The translations under genes were made by a program, and so were the position numbers. The notes below the pieces were generated by a model. That model was given only the letters and a program-made list of their open reading frames with translations, ran no database searches and was not told the DNA's origin. From Pseudomonadota bacterium (lineage in GTDB: Bacteria > Pseudomonadota > Gammaproteobacteria > Steroidobacterales > Steroidobacteraceae), in NCBI GenBank assembly GCA_023433465.1, contig JAEZCR010000045.1, forward strand, positions 1-6,730: a DNA stretch of 6,730 nt, given 5' to 3'. The stretch's first letter is position 1. The number at the start of each line of letters is the position of its first letter. Positions 1-6,730 of the stretch are shown piece after piece.

Positions 1-134
1 ATCAACGAAGAATCAGCAAGCCCGAGGGCACGGTACAGGAAACCCGGGTCCGAAGCGAATAATTCCTGAGGATTCGTCGGTGGCGCCCCCGGCCCGCCCC
101 CTTCCGGGGCGGACCAGTGGTCGCGCACGCGTAT
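1..134. other. Gene-free left edge of the window
   Basis: I find no credible coding sequence here. The open frames crossing this stretch on either strand have no recognisable domain and are out of frame with the real CHRD gene next to them. The only structure seen is a GC hairpin at 94-112 (listed separately), a small ACCCGGGT palindrome at 42-49, and an imperfect CGAAT/ATTCG inverted repeat around 56-76. It is the 3' flank of the CHRD gene. Confidence 0.6.
94..112 (-). terminator. Possible hairpin terminator downstream of the CHRD gene
   Basis: A perfect 7-bp stem (CCGCCCC at 94-100, GGGGCGG at 106-112) with a 5-nt loop lies 22 bp beyond the CHRD stop codon. On the minus strand it is followed by more G/C and then only a weak A/T patch, with no U-tract. 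It would be an inefficient or Rho-assisted terminator at best. Its position is the main argument for it. Confidence 0.3.
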
Positions 135-695
135 TTACCGCAACTGACCCCGGATCTCGCCACCCGGCCACTTGGAGGTGTGCACGTTCGCATAGGCCAC
201 ACCCTCCCGGATCGCCGCCGCGATTTCCGCGAATGCCCCCGGCTCGATGCCCTGCACCGGCGGGGCGGGAGGCGCCGCGCCCGGCCCGATCACGAGGTCG
301 GGCGTGATCACGCCGGTAATCTCGGCCGGCGGCGCCGGACACTGCTGCGTGCCAGCCGGCCCGTTCCCGAGATTGCTGCAAAGGAAGAAGCTGATGCCGC
401 CGTTCACGCTCATCTGCCCGAAGTGCACGTGCGCCTGCGTCACGTCGCCTTCGAGTCCCGTGTAGCTCAGCTTCCACGTGATCGTGTTGCTCGCGGTATC
501 GACCACCGCGCGGAAACGCCCCGACGCCACGGTGGAGAGGGCCGGCACCTCCTGGTACCCCTCCAGCTCCGCGCGCACCTGGAACACCTTGTTGTCGCGA
601 CGGCCCCGGTCGCCGTCATCACCCGCCATCAAACTACTCGCCGCGAGCAGCGCGCACGTCGTGGCTATCCATCCGGATCGAAGACTCCTTCTCAT
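135..695 (-). CDS. Secreted CHRD domain protein
   Basis: The product is a 186-residue exported protein made of a signal peptide and one CHRD domain. This domain was first described in chordin and is common as a stand-alone secreted domain in bacteria, where its function is mostly unknown. The signal peptide runs about residues 1-24 (basic MRRSLRSGW, hydrophobic core, likely cut after SLMA). A short charged linker (GDDGDRGRRD) follows, then the domain at about 38-186. Hallmarks are the early EGYQEVP (45-51), the central TQAHVHFG (86-93) and the terminal ANVHTSKWPGGEIRGQL (169-185). Cys106 and Cys119 could form a disulfide. An ATG 45 bp further upstream keeps the frame open, but I chose the ATG at 695 because GGGGGA lies 7-8 nt before it and the signal peptide then starts correctly. 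It is transcribed divergently from the MAPEG gene. The family call is firm; the role and ligand are unknown. Confidence 0.88.
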   Translation of the reverse strand: MRRSLRSGWIATTCALLAASSLMAGDDGDRGRRDNKVFQVRAELEGYQEVPALSTVASGRFRAVVDTASNTITWKLSYTGLEGDVTQAHVHFGQMSVNGGISFFLCSNLGNGPAGTQQCPAPPAEITGVITPDLVIGPGAAPPAPPVQGIEPGAFAEIAAAIREGVAYANVHTSKWPGGEIRGQLR

Positions 696-702
696 GACCA
701 GA

Positions 703-708
703 TCCCCC
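703..708 (-). promoter_or_regulatory. Ribosome binding site that sets the CHRD start
   Basis: On the minus strand GGGGGA lies 7 nt before the ATG at 695. It supports this start over the upstream in-frame ATG at 740, which would put 15 extra residues before the signal peptide. Confidence 0.6.
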
Positions 709-729
709 AGACAATGTGATACCGATTGC

Positions 730-756
730 GAGGGGTGCACCTATCATAGGCCCCTC
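730..756. promoter_or_regulatory. Nested palindromes in the divergent CHRD/MAPEG intergenic region
   Basis: Three dyads overlap between the divergent genes. GGTGCACC (734-741) is a perfect 8-bp palindrome. CCTAT-C-ATAGG (740-750) is a perfect dyad around one base. GAGGGG (730-735) and CCCCTC (751-756) are exact inverted copies enclosing both. The minus strand of the central dyad contains TATGAT (748 to 743), a good -10 match about 48 bp before the CHRD ATG, but no convincing -35 lies 16-18 bp upstream of it. The arrangement fits an operator or shared regulatory site for the two divergent genes. Binding protein and transcription starts are unknown. Confidence 0.4.
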
Positions 757-792
757 CCACGATGGTTACGCTGACTTTCTGGAGCCGCACCG

Positions 793-1218
793 ATGCCTGA
801 ACCCAGTCTCGTCTATCCAATGGCCGCCATGGTCCTGCTCACGATGTTCGTGCTCGTGAAGATGTTCCGCGCGCGCGTCGGCGCGGTGAAGGCCGGACAC
901 ATCGATGCCAACTTCTACCGGCTGTTCCAGGGAGCCACCGAGCCCGCCGGCCCGCAGAAGGTCTCGCGCAATTTCTCCAACCTGTTCGAGGCGCCGACTC
1001 TCTTCTACGTCGTCTGCCTCGCCGCAATGGTCACGGGCGTCACGGGCATCCTGATGGTCGCGCTCGCCTGGGGCTATGTTGCGATGCGGATCATCCACAC
1101 GGCGATACACCTGGGTCCGAATAAGTTGCGGTGGAGAATCCGGGCATATTTCGGTAGTTGGTTGCTGCTGGCCGCCCTGTGGGTGACATTGCTGGTCGGC
1201 GTCGCCCGCACGGGATGA
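793..1218 (+). CDS. MAPEG family integral membrane protein
   Basis: This 141-residue protein belongs to the MAPEG superfamily (membrane-associated proteins in eicosanoid and glutathione metabolism), the fold of microsomal glutathione transferases. Its length is typical. Predicted helices lie near residues 5-25, 66-83, 84-101 and 118-137, the usual four-helix plan. The family signature is clear: N60-F61-x-N63-L64-F65-E66-x-P68 at the start of helix 2, and R99-x-x-H102 followed by N110 and basic residues (R113, R115) after helix 3. Bacterial members are mostly uncharacterised, so glutathione conjugation or peroxidase activity is only a family-level expectation. The ATG at 793 has GGAG (781-784) about 8 nt upstream. 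The stop codon shares ATGA with a small downstream ORF at 1215, suggesting translational coupling. The gene is divergent from the CHRD gene. Confidence 0.87.
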   Translation: MPEPSLVYPMAAMVLLTMFVLVKMFRARVGAVKAGHIDANFYRLFQGATEPAGPQKVSRNFSNLFEAPTLFYVVCLAAMVTGVTGILMVALAWGYVAMRIIHTAIHLGPNKLRWRIRAYFGSWLLLAALWVTLLVGVARTG

Positions 1219-1418
1219 CGCCCGTAAGATCCCTTCCATTCCAACACCGCGGCGGCAGCAGCGGTGGAGGCGGCGGTGGCCGCTTCGAATGGTTCGCGCT
1301 GGCGCTGCTCGCATGGCTGGTCGCGCGCCCATTCCTTGCGCGCGCTCTCGATTCCGGAAGAGCGCGCCGAGCGGCGCATCGCAGGCTTTCAACCCCGCCT
1401 TATGTCGCGTGCAATTGA
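1215..1418 (+). CDS. Small membrane ORF: orphan GlyGly-CTERM-like sorting tail
   Basis: This 67-residue ORF begins at an ATG overlapping the MAPEG stop (ATGA), so it would be translated by coupling; I see no good Shine-Dalgarno of its own. It has a short N-terminus, a Gly/Ser-rich stretch (13-22), then RFEW (23-26), one hydrophobic helix (about 26-43) and a basic tail (R49, R51, R52, R56, R57). That is the layout of GlyGly-CTERM signals, which the family model links to rhombosortase processing. The core GGGRFEWFALALLAWLVARP matches the tail of the large peptidase at 1539-4982 (GGGAFEWLTLALIGWCLARK): 13 of 23 aligned residues agree by my count, with many synonymous codon differences, so it is not a recent copy. 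It may be a real small membrane protein, or the surviving end of a lost GlyGly-CTERM protein. The residues after the basic tail look unconstrained. Confidence 0.45.
   Translation: MTPVRSLPFQHRGGSSGGGGGGRFEWFALALLAWLVARPFLARALDSGRARRAAHRRLSTPPYVACN
1340..1367 (+). terminator. GC-rich hairpin inside the 3' part of the small ORF
   Basis: GCGCGCTCT (1340-1348) and AGAGCGCGC (1359-1367) form a perfect 9-bp stem with a 10-nt loop. It falls just after the codons for the membrane helix of the small ORF. No T-run follows, only CTTTC some 20 bp later, so a classical intrinsic terminator is not supported. It could still stabilise the 3' end of, or attenuate, the MAPEG transcript. Confidence 0.35.
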
Positions 1419-1538
1419 GGTGCGTGCTGGTTCACTGATTCACGAATATCCACGTCGCATTCGCCCCTGCGATTTGGAGCGGCGGGCTAAGGTCCCGCGC
1501 ACAAGAACTTCGCCAAGAAGGCGAGAAGGGTTCACAGG
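1419..1538 (+). promoter_or_regulatory. Leader of the metallopeptidase gene with a hairpin at the ribosome binding site
   Basis: No coding sequence is supported here. TTCGCC-AAGAA-GGCGAG contains a 5-bp stem (TCGCC 1510-1514, GGCGA 1520-1524) with the loop AAGAA, extendable by one G-U pair. Its right arm overlaps the start of the purine-rich Shine-Dalgarno GAGAAGGG (1523-1530), which lies 8 nt before the GTG at 1539. I looked for a -35/-10 pair and found none I would defend; TTGAGG at 1415-1420 has no matching -10. A TTCAC direct repeat (1431-1435, 1440-1444) is the only other pattern. Confidence 0.4.
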
Positions 1539-4500
1539 GTGCGCGGGATTTGCAGCCGGATCATGCTGGTGTTCGTGGGGGCTGCGTGGTTCGCGACGGC
1601 CGGCGCTCGGACCCCCGCGCTTCAATATGTCGAACCCGTCGGACTCACCGTCGCGGCCGACCACGCCAGCTTCGAGGCTTACGGGCGCCGGTTCGACCTG
1701 ACGCTCAGCGACAACGGCCGCGTCCTGCAAAAACTCGACACCGCGCGCAAGCAGGAACTGTCCCGCTATCGCCTGTTGCGCGGCGCGCTCGCCGGCACGC
1801 CCGGCTCCTGGGTGCGACTGACGGAATCGCCCGCCGGCGTGGAAGGCGCCATCTGGGATGGGCAAGAGCTCTTCGCGGTCACGACGTACAAACGGGTGGC
1901 CGGGTTGCTGGTCAATCCGCTCGATGCCGCGCCCGATCAGCCGGTCGTCTATCGGCTGTCCGATCTGCGCGACGCGTTGCCCGGCGACTTCTGCGCCAGC
2001 GCCGTGACCGAAGGTACCTCGGGCTCGGCCAACGGCCTCGAGCAGTTCAAGGGCCTGCTTGCGGAGCTCAAGGCGTCGAAGGCCGCCATCTCGCGCCAGG
2101 TCGAAATCTCGCTGATCGGCGATACGGCCTTCCAGGCCGCGGAGCCCGAAGATCCAACCGCCGCGCTGCTCGCGCGGCTCAACATCGTCGAAGGCATTTT
2201 CGGCGAGCAGATCGATCTGCTCGTGCTGGCCACCGACGTTCGCCTGATCCCGGCCGGCGCTGATCCGTTCACGAGCTCGAACGGCACCAGGTTGCTGGAA
2301 CAGCTCGGCGAATACCGCGCGGCGACCGCCGCCGTGCGCGCGCGCGGCCTCGCTCACCTGATCACCGGCAAGGACCTCGAAGGCGCGACGGCCGGCATCG
2401 CGTACGTCGGTTCGGTCTGCGAAACGAAGCGCGGCGTGTCGATCAGCGAGCAGGGCTTCGGCACGACGATCTCGGCGCTGATCATGGCCCACGAGCTCGG
2501 CCACAACTTCGGCGCGCCGCACGACGGCGAAACCGGCACGTCCTGCGCGGGAGTCGGTGGCGGCTACATCATGGCGCCGTCCGTCAGCGGCTTCACGAAG
2601 TTCTCCCAGTGCAGCGTCGACACGATGAACCTGGCGTTGTCGCGCGCGAGTTGCGTCACCAAGGCTGACTACGCAGACGCGGGCATTTCGGCCGCCGTGC
2701 CGAACGTCGGGAGCGAAGGCGGTCTTTCGTTCACGCTGCCGTTCGAGGTCAGCTCGAATGGCACACGCACTGCGCAGGGAGTCGTCGCGACCGTGACGCT
2801 GCCCGCGCTCGCGTTCCTCTCGATCGACTCGGCGACGAGCACGGCGGGAAGCTGTTCGGTCACGGGCCTCACCGCGACTTGCGCGCTCGGGTCCGTGGCG
2901 GTTGGCGCGCGCCCGCGCGTCGAGGTCAACGCGCGCAGCTCGTCGGCCGCGGAATTCAGCGTCCAGGCGAGCGTGAGCGCGAACGAAGACCCGGTGAGCT
3001 CGAACGACGCCGCGACGCTCGCGGTGGCCGTGCGATCGGGCATCGACGCGTCGCTGCGCATGTCGTCGAGCGCGCAGGAAGTGATCCTCGGTGCTCCGCT
3101 CGCGATCTACGCGGACATCAGCAGCCTGCGCGCGCAAGCGGTGCGCAACGTCAACGTGTCGGTCAATCTGAACCAGGTCGTCACCGCGGCCTCGCTGGCG
3201 GGCGGCACGTGCACGTTTCAGTCGTATTCGGTGAGCTGCACGCTTGCGGAACTGCCGTCGGGCGCCACGCGCCGGCTCACCATCGAGACGAACACGACTG
3301 CGCCGGGCGCGCTGTACGCCTCGGGCAGCGTGGGCGCGATGGGGGACGCCGACCTCACCAACAACTCCGCCAGCGCGAGTGGCTGGGTGCAGGCGGAGCG
3401 CGACGTGGAAGTCGTCGCGGGCGCCTCGATGGTCGATCTCGCGGTCGGCGCGACCTACGAACTACCGTTCACGGTGCGCTCGCGCGGTCCGGTGTCGACG
3501 GGCGACGTGACGCTGTGGGTTTCGATTCCCTCCACCAGTCTCATCGTCGACGCGTTTTCGGGCGCGACTTGCGTGAAGAAGGAGGCGGCGCTGTATCGCT
3601 GCGAGCTGGGCGCGATGGCTCCGGGCTCGACGCGTGTGATCAAGATGAAGGCGCACGCGCCGCAGCCGGTGACGGTCAACGTCGATGCGAGCGCCGAAGC
3701 GCCCGGCGATGGATACGGCACCAACAACTACGCGACGGTCCAGCTGCGCATCGATCATGTCGTCGATCTCGGCATCATGATGGCGTCGGGCGGCACCGGG
3801 GTCGAGGACGAGAAGTTCGGCGGCCAGGTGTCGCTGCGCTCGGCCGGACGCAACTCGGCGACGGGCGCGACGCTGGACATCGAACTGCACGCGGCGGGCG
3901 TGCTGCGATCCGCCAGGATCCTGAACGGGACCATCTGCCCGCTGGTTTCGGCGAGCCTCGCGCGCTGCAACCTGCCGGCGGTGGCGCGTAATACGACCAT
4001 GTACGTCGAATACGAGGCGGAGTTCGCGGAGCCGGGGAATTACGACGTGCGGTTCGCGCTGAATACGCCGGGAGACACGGCGCCCGAGAACGATTCTCTG
4101 GTGCGCGCGATCCTCGTCCGGCCGTTCAATGACATCGGCGTCGCGGGTGACGCTGACCTCGTCGGGTTGCTGGTCGGGCAGGCGCGGGAGAAGTCCTTCG
4201 CATTGACGGTCGACCGGCGCGATCTCGCGAGCGCGCGCTTCACGGCGCCGCACTATCTACCCAGCCTGCGCGTGGAGGCGATCCGCGCCACGGTCGGCGA
4301 GTGTGCCGTCGACGAGCTCGTGGGCGGTGTCTGCGATTTCACCCAGCTGCCGGCGTTCTCGACCGCAACGGTGTGGGTCACGTACCGGGCCGTCGAGGGG
4401 AGCAGCCAGGAGGGGAACCTCACGGTGTTCGTGTCCGCGGCCGGTGACGTCGTCCCGTCCAACGACAGTGTGCGTGGAATCACCCGGGTGCGCGGCGTGA

Positions 4501-4982
4501 CCGACCTCGAGCTGCGCGTCGGCGCGGACGCGCGCGGCGCCGTGGGCGAAACGACGATGTTTCCCGCGATCACGATCGTCAACGGCGCCGACGTCGCGCA
4601 TGACGCGCGCCTCGAAGTGACGCTGCCCGCGCAGCTCACGCTGGTCGATGTATCCGCGGCGAACGCCGTGTGCAGCGGTACGGCTGTCCTGCGCTGCGAC
4701 TTCAGCGCGCTGCCCGCCAACTCGGTGACGACGGTGAACCTCAGCGTGAGGGCGAACTCGTCGGGCAGGTTCACCGCGGGATTGCGCGTGGCGGCGAGTA
4801 ACGACCTGAACACGGCGAACGATGCGCTCGACGTCGCGGTCGATGTCGCCGCGGCCGCCACCGTCCCGAGCGGCTCCAGCACCGCGAAGAGCGGCGGCGG
4901 CGCGTTCGAGTGGCTGACCCTCGCGCTCATCGGATGGTGCCTGGCACGGAAATTCCGGGAGAAGCGCCAGCCCGTACGCTGA
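1539..4982 (+). CDS. Secreted M12B/reprolysin-like zinc metallopeptidase with six Ig-like repeats and a GlyGly-CTERM-like tail
   Basis: The product is a 1147-residue exported metzincin protease. The signal peptide spans about residues 1-23 (R2, R7, hydrophobic LVFVGAAWFA, cut near TAGA). A reprolysin-type propeptide follows (about 25-180, with YGRRFDL and the GSWVRLT region). Cys152 is a candidate cysteine switch, by position only. The catalytic domain covers about 186-372. HELGHNFGAPHD (318-329) supplies zinc ligands H318, H322, H328 and the base E319, and M345 in YIMAPS is the Met-turn. Residues 375-1104 are six Ig-like repeats of DUF11/CARDB type, listed separately. The end is SGGGAFEW (1118-1125), a helix to about 1136 and the basic RKFREKR, a GlyGly-CTERM-like signal. 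GTG 1539 is chosen over ATG 1563 because GAGAAGGG lies 8 nt upstream and it supplies the basic n-region. A surface-anchored or processed protease is inferred; the substrate is unknown. Confidence 0.88.
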   Translation: MRGICSRIMLVFVGAAWFATAGARTPALQYVEPVGLTVAADHASFEAYGRRFDLTLSDNGRVLQKLDTARKQELSRYRLLRGALAGTPGSWVRLTESPAGVEGAIWDGQELFAVTTYKRVAGLLVNPLDAAPDQPVVYRLSDLRDALPGDFCASAVTEGTSGSANGLEQFKGLLAELKASKAAISRQVEISLIGDTAFQAAEPEDPTAALLARLNIVEGIFGEQIDLLVLATDVRLIPAGADPFTSSNGTRLLEQLGEYRAATAAVRARGLAHLITGKDLEGATAGIAYVGSVCETKRGVSISEQGFGTTISALIMAHELGHNFGAPHDGETGTSCAGVGGGYIMAPSVSGFTKFSQCSVDTMNLALSRASCVTKADYADAGISAAVPNVGSEGGLSFTLPFEVSSNGTRTAQGVVATVTLPALAFLSIDSATSTAGSCSVTGLTATCALGSVAVGARPRVEVNARSSSAAEFSVQASVSANEDPVSSNDAATLAVAVRSGIDASLRMSSSAQEVILGAPLAIYADISSLRAQAVRNVNVSVNLNQVVTAASLAGGTCTFQSYSVSCTLAELPSGATRRLTIETNTTAPGALYASGSVGAMGDADLTNNSASASGWVQAERDVEVVAGASMVDLAVGATYELPFTVRSRGPVSTGDVTLWVSIPSTSLIVDAFSGATCVKKEAALYRCELGAMAPGSTRVIKMKAHAPQPVTVNVDASAEAPGDGYGTNNYATVQLRIDHVVDLGIMMASGGTGVEDEKFGGQVSLRSAGRNSATGATLDIELHAAGVLRSARILNGTICPLVSASLARCNLPAVARNTTMYVEYEAEFAEPGNYDVRFALNTPGDTAPENDSLVRAILVRPFNDIGVAGDADLVGLLVGQAREKSFALTVDRRDLASARFTAPHYLPSLRVEAIRATVGECAVDELVGGVCDFTQLPAFSTATVWVTYRAVEGSSQEGNLTVFVSAAGDVVPSNDSVRGITRVRGVTDLELRVGADARGAVGETTMFPAITIVNGADVAHDARLEVTLPAQLTLVDVSAANAVCSGTAVLRCDFSALPANSVTTVNLSVRANSSGRFTAGLRVAASNDLNTANDALDVAVDVAAAATVPSGSSTAKSGGGAFEWLTLALIGWCLARKFREKRQPVR
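2661..4850 (+). repeat. Six tandem Ig-like repeats with paired cysteines (protein level)
   Basis: Residues 375-1104 of the metallopeptidase divide into six repeats of 118-126 residues: 375-500, 501-620, 621-738, 739-862, 863-986 and 987-1104. Each has one cysteine pair mid-repeat: 439/448, 558/567, 678/688, 800/810, 922/932 and 1045/1053. Successive first cysteines are 119-123 residues apart. Each repeat ends in an Asn/Asp-rich turn (for example SSNDAA, LTNNSA, GTNNYA, PENDSL, PSNDSV, TANDAL). This is the pattern of DUF11/CARDB-like beta-sandwich domains in bacterial surface proteins. The repeats differ widely in sequence, so they are old duplications and not a recent expansion. Confidence 0.75.
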
Positions 4983-5017
4983 CCTCGGCTTCTCCCGGCT
5001 TTTCCGTGCCAGGCACC
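4936..5017. repeat. 30-nt inverted repeat pair at the convergent gene ends (REP/BIME-like)
   Basis: The left arm (4936-4965) and the right arm (4988-5017) are reverse complements over 30 nt with two adjacent mismatches (4953-4954 against 4999-5000). They are separated by 22 nt, which itself contains CAGC (4968-4971) and GCTG (4978-4981). Each arm holds its own 11-bp dyad: GTGCCTGGCAC on the left, GTGCCAGGCAC on the right. The left arm also contains CGGAAATTCCG. The left arm is coding and specifies the last helix turn and basic tail of the peptidase; the right arm is wholly in the 40-bp gap between the two stop codons. No T-run follows on either strand, so a canonical terminator is not shown. 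A paired palindromic repeat protecting or ending both transcripts is the likeliest role. Confidence 0.7.
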
Positions 5018-5022
5018 GATCT

Positions 5023-6585
<1,563 letters not shown>

Positions 6586-6590
6586 CGCAT

Positions 6591-6598
6591 TCCCCCTC
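6591..6598 (-). promoter_or_regulatory. Ribosome binding site of the propeller gene
   Basis: GAGGGGGA on the minus strand ends 5 nt before the ATG at 6585 and fixes the start of the signal peptide. A possible 11-codon upstream ORF (6617 to 6582) reads through this site and stops in an overlap with that ATG. I give the upstream ORF little weight. Confidence 0.6.
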
Positions 6599-6684
6599 GT
6601 AATGGCTCCGCGGCCATCAGTGGATAGACGTTCCTCTTGTGCCTCTCCGTGGGTGGGGATAGTGGTGCCGGTGTAAAAAGTGGG

Positions 6685-6730
6685 GATTAGCGGAGACGTC
6701 AGCGCATCGTTCGACGCCTCGGCGCTAATC
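6685..6730 (-). terminator. Long imperfect hairpin with T-run at the right edge
   Basis: GATTAGCG (6685-6692) and CGCTAATC (6723-6730) are exact inverted copies. Inside them GAG (6693-6695) can pair with CTC (6718-6720), and CGTC (6697-6700) with GACG (6713-6716). This gives about 15 bp with small bulges and a 12-nt loop. On the minus strand the hairpin is followed by CCCCAC and then TTTTT (6675-6679). This suits a terminator for a minus-strand gene to the right of the window, upstream of the propeller gene. The stem reaches the last base of the window and may continue beyond it. Confidence 0.45.

Noticed and set aside
42..76. Palindromes ACCCGGGT and CGAAT/ATTCG as regulatory sites
   Set aside because: Short and imperfect, not placed near any promoter or gene start I can support.
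1200..1290. A frameshift joining MAPEG to the sorting tail
   Set aside because: MAPEG proteins end after helix 4, and this one has normal length and a normal end. No slippery run is visible near 1216. Stop-start overlap explains the arrangement more simply, though a sequencing error cannot be fully excluded.
1264..1701. 145-residue plus-strand open frame between MAPEG and the peptidase
   Set aside because: It runs out of frame through both the orphan sorting tail and the true start of the peptidase. Its composition is that of a shifted frame.
1440..3137. 565-residue open frame on the minus strand
   Set aside because: It is antisense to the metallopeptidase, rich in Arg/Ala/Asp as expected from the reverse strand of GC-rich codons, and has no domain or signal. 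The plus strand carries an unmistakable zinc protease.
4983..5022. Classical bidirectional intrinsic terminator between the convergent genes
   Set aside because: The inverted repeat is far longer than usual terminator stems and no T-run follows on either strand. A paired repeat is the better description.

Overview
The window is about 6.7 kb of GC-rich, densely coding bacterial DNA with no RNA gene, CRISPR array or transposase. Strong G/C third-position bias, Sec signal peptides, Shine-Dalgarno sites and a GlyGly-CTERM-like C-terminal signal point to a high-GC proteobacterium, most likely a gammaproteobacterium of the Xanthomonadales/Steroidobacterales kind. That placement is an inference from style, not from a marker gene.

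Layout, left to right. Positions 1-134 hold no gene, only a short GC hairpin. A minus-strand gene (695 to 135) encodes a secreted single-domain CHRD protein. It is divergent from a plus-strand MAPEG-family membrane protein gene (793-1218), and the 97-bp gap between them carries nested palindromes. The MAPEG stop codon overlaps the ATG of a small ORF (1215-1418). Its product is little more than a Gly-rich linker, a FEW motif, one membrane helix and a basic tail. After a leader with a small hairpin at the ribosome binding site comes the main gene (1539-4982). It encodes a 1147-residue secreted M12B/reprolysin-like metallopeptidase with a propeptide, a zinc site (HELGHNFGAPHD), a Met-turn, six tandem Ig-like repeats each with a cysteine pair, and a C-terminal GGGAFEW plus helix plus basic tail. 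Convergent to it is a minus-strand gene (6585 to 5023) for a periplasmic or exported protein with a lectin-like N-terminal domain and a TolB-type beta-propeller. The right edge holds a long imperfect hairpin followed, on the minus strand, by a T-run, probably the terminator of a gene outside the window.

Common theme. Three of the five proteins carry Sec signal peptides and are envelope or exported proteins; the other two are predicted membrane proteins. No shared pathway can be shown.

The two most unusual points are these. The same FEW-type C-terminal sorting signal occurs twice within 3.7 kb, once on the large peptidase and once almost alone, coupled to the MAPEG gene. In addition, a 30-nt inverted repeat spans the convergent gene ends, and its left arm encodes the last part of the peptidase's membrane anchor.
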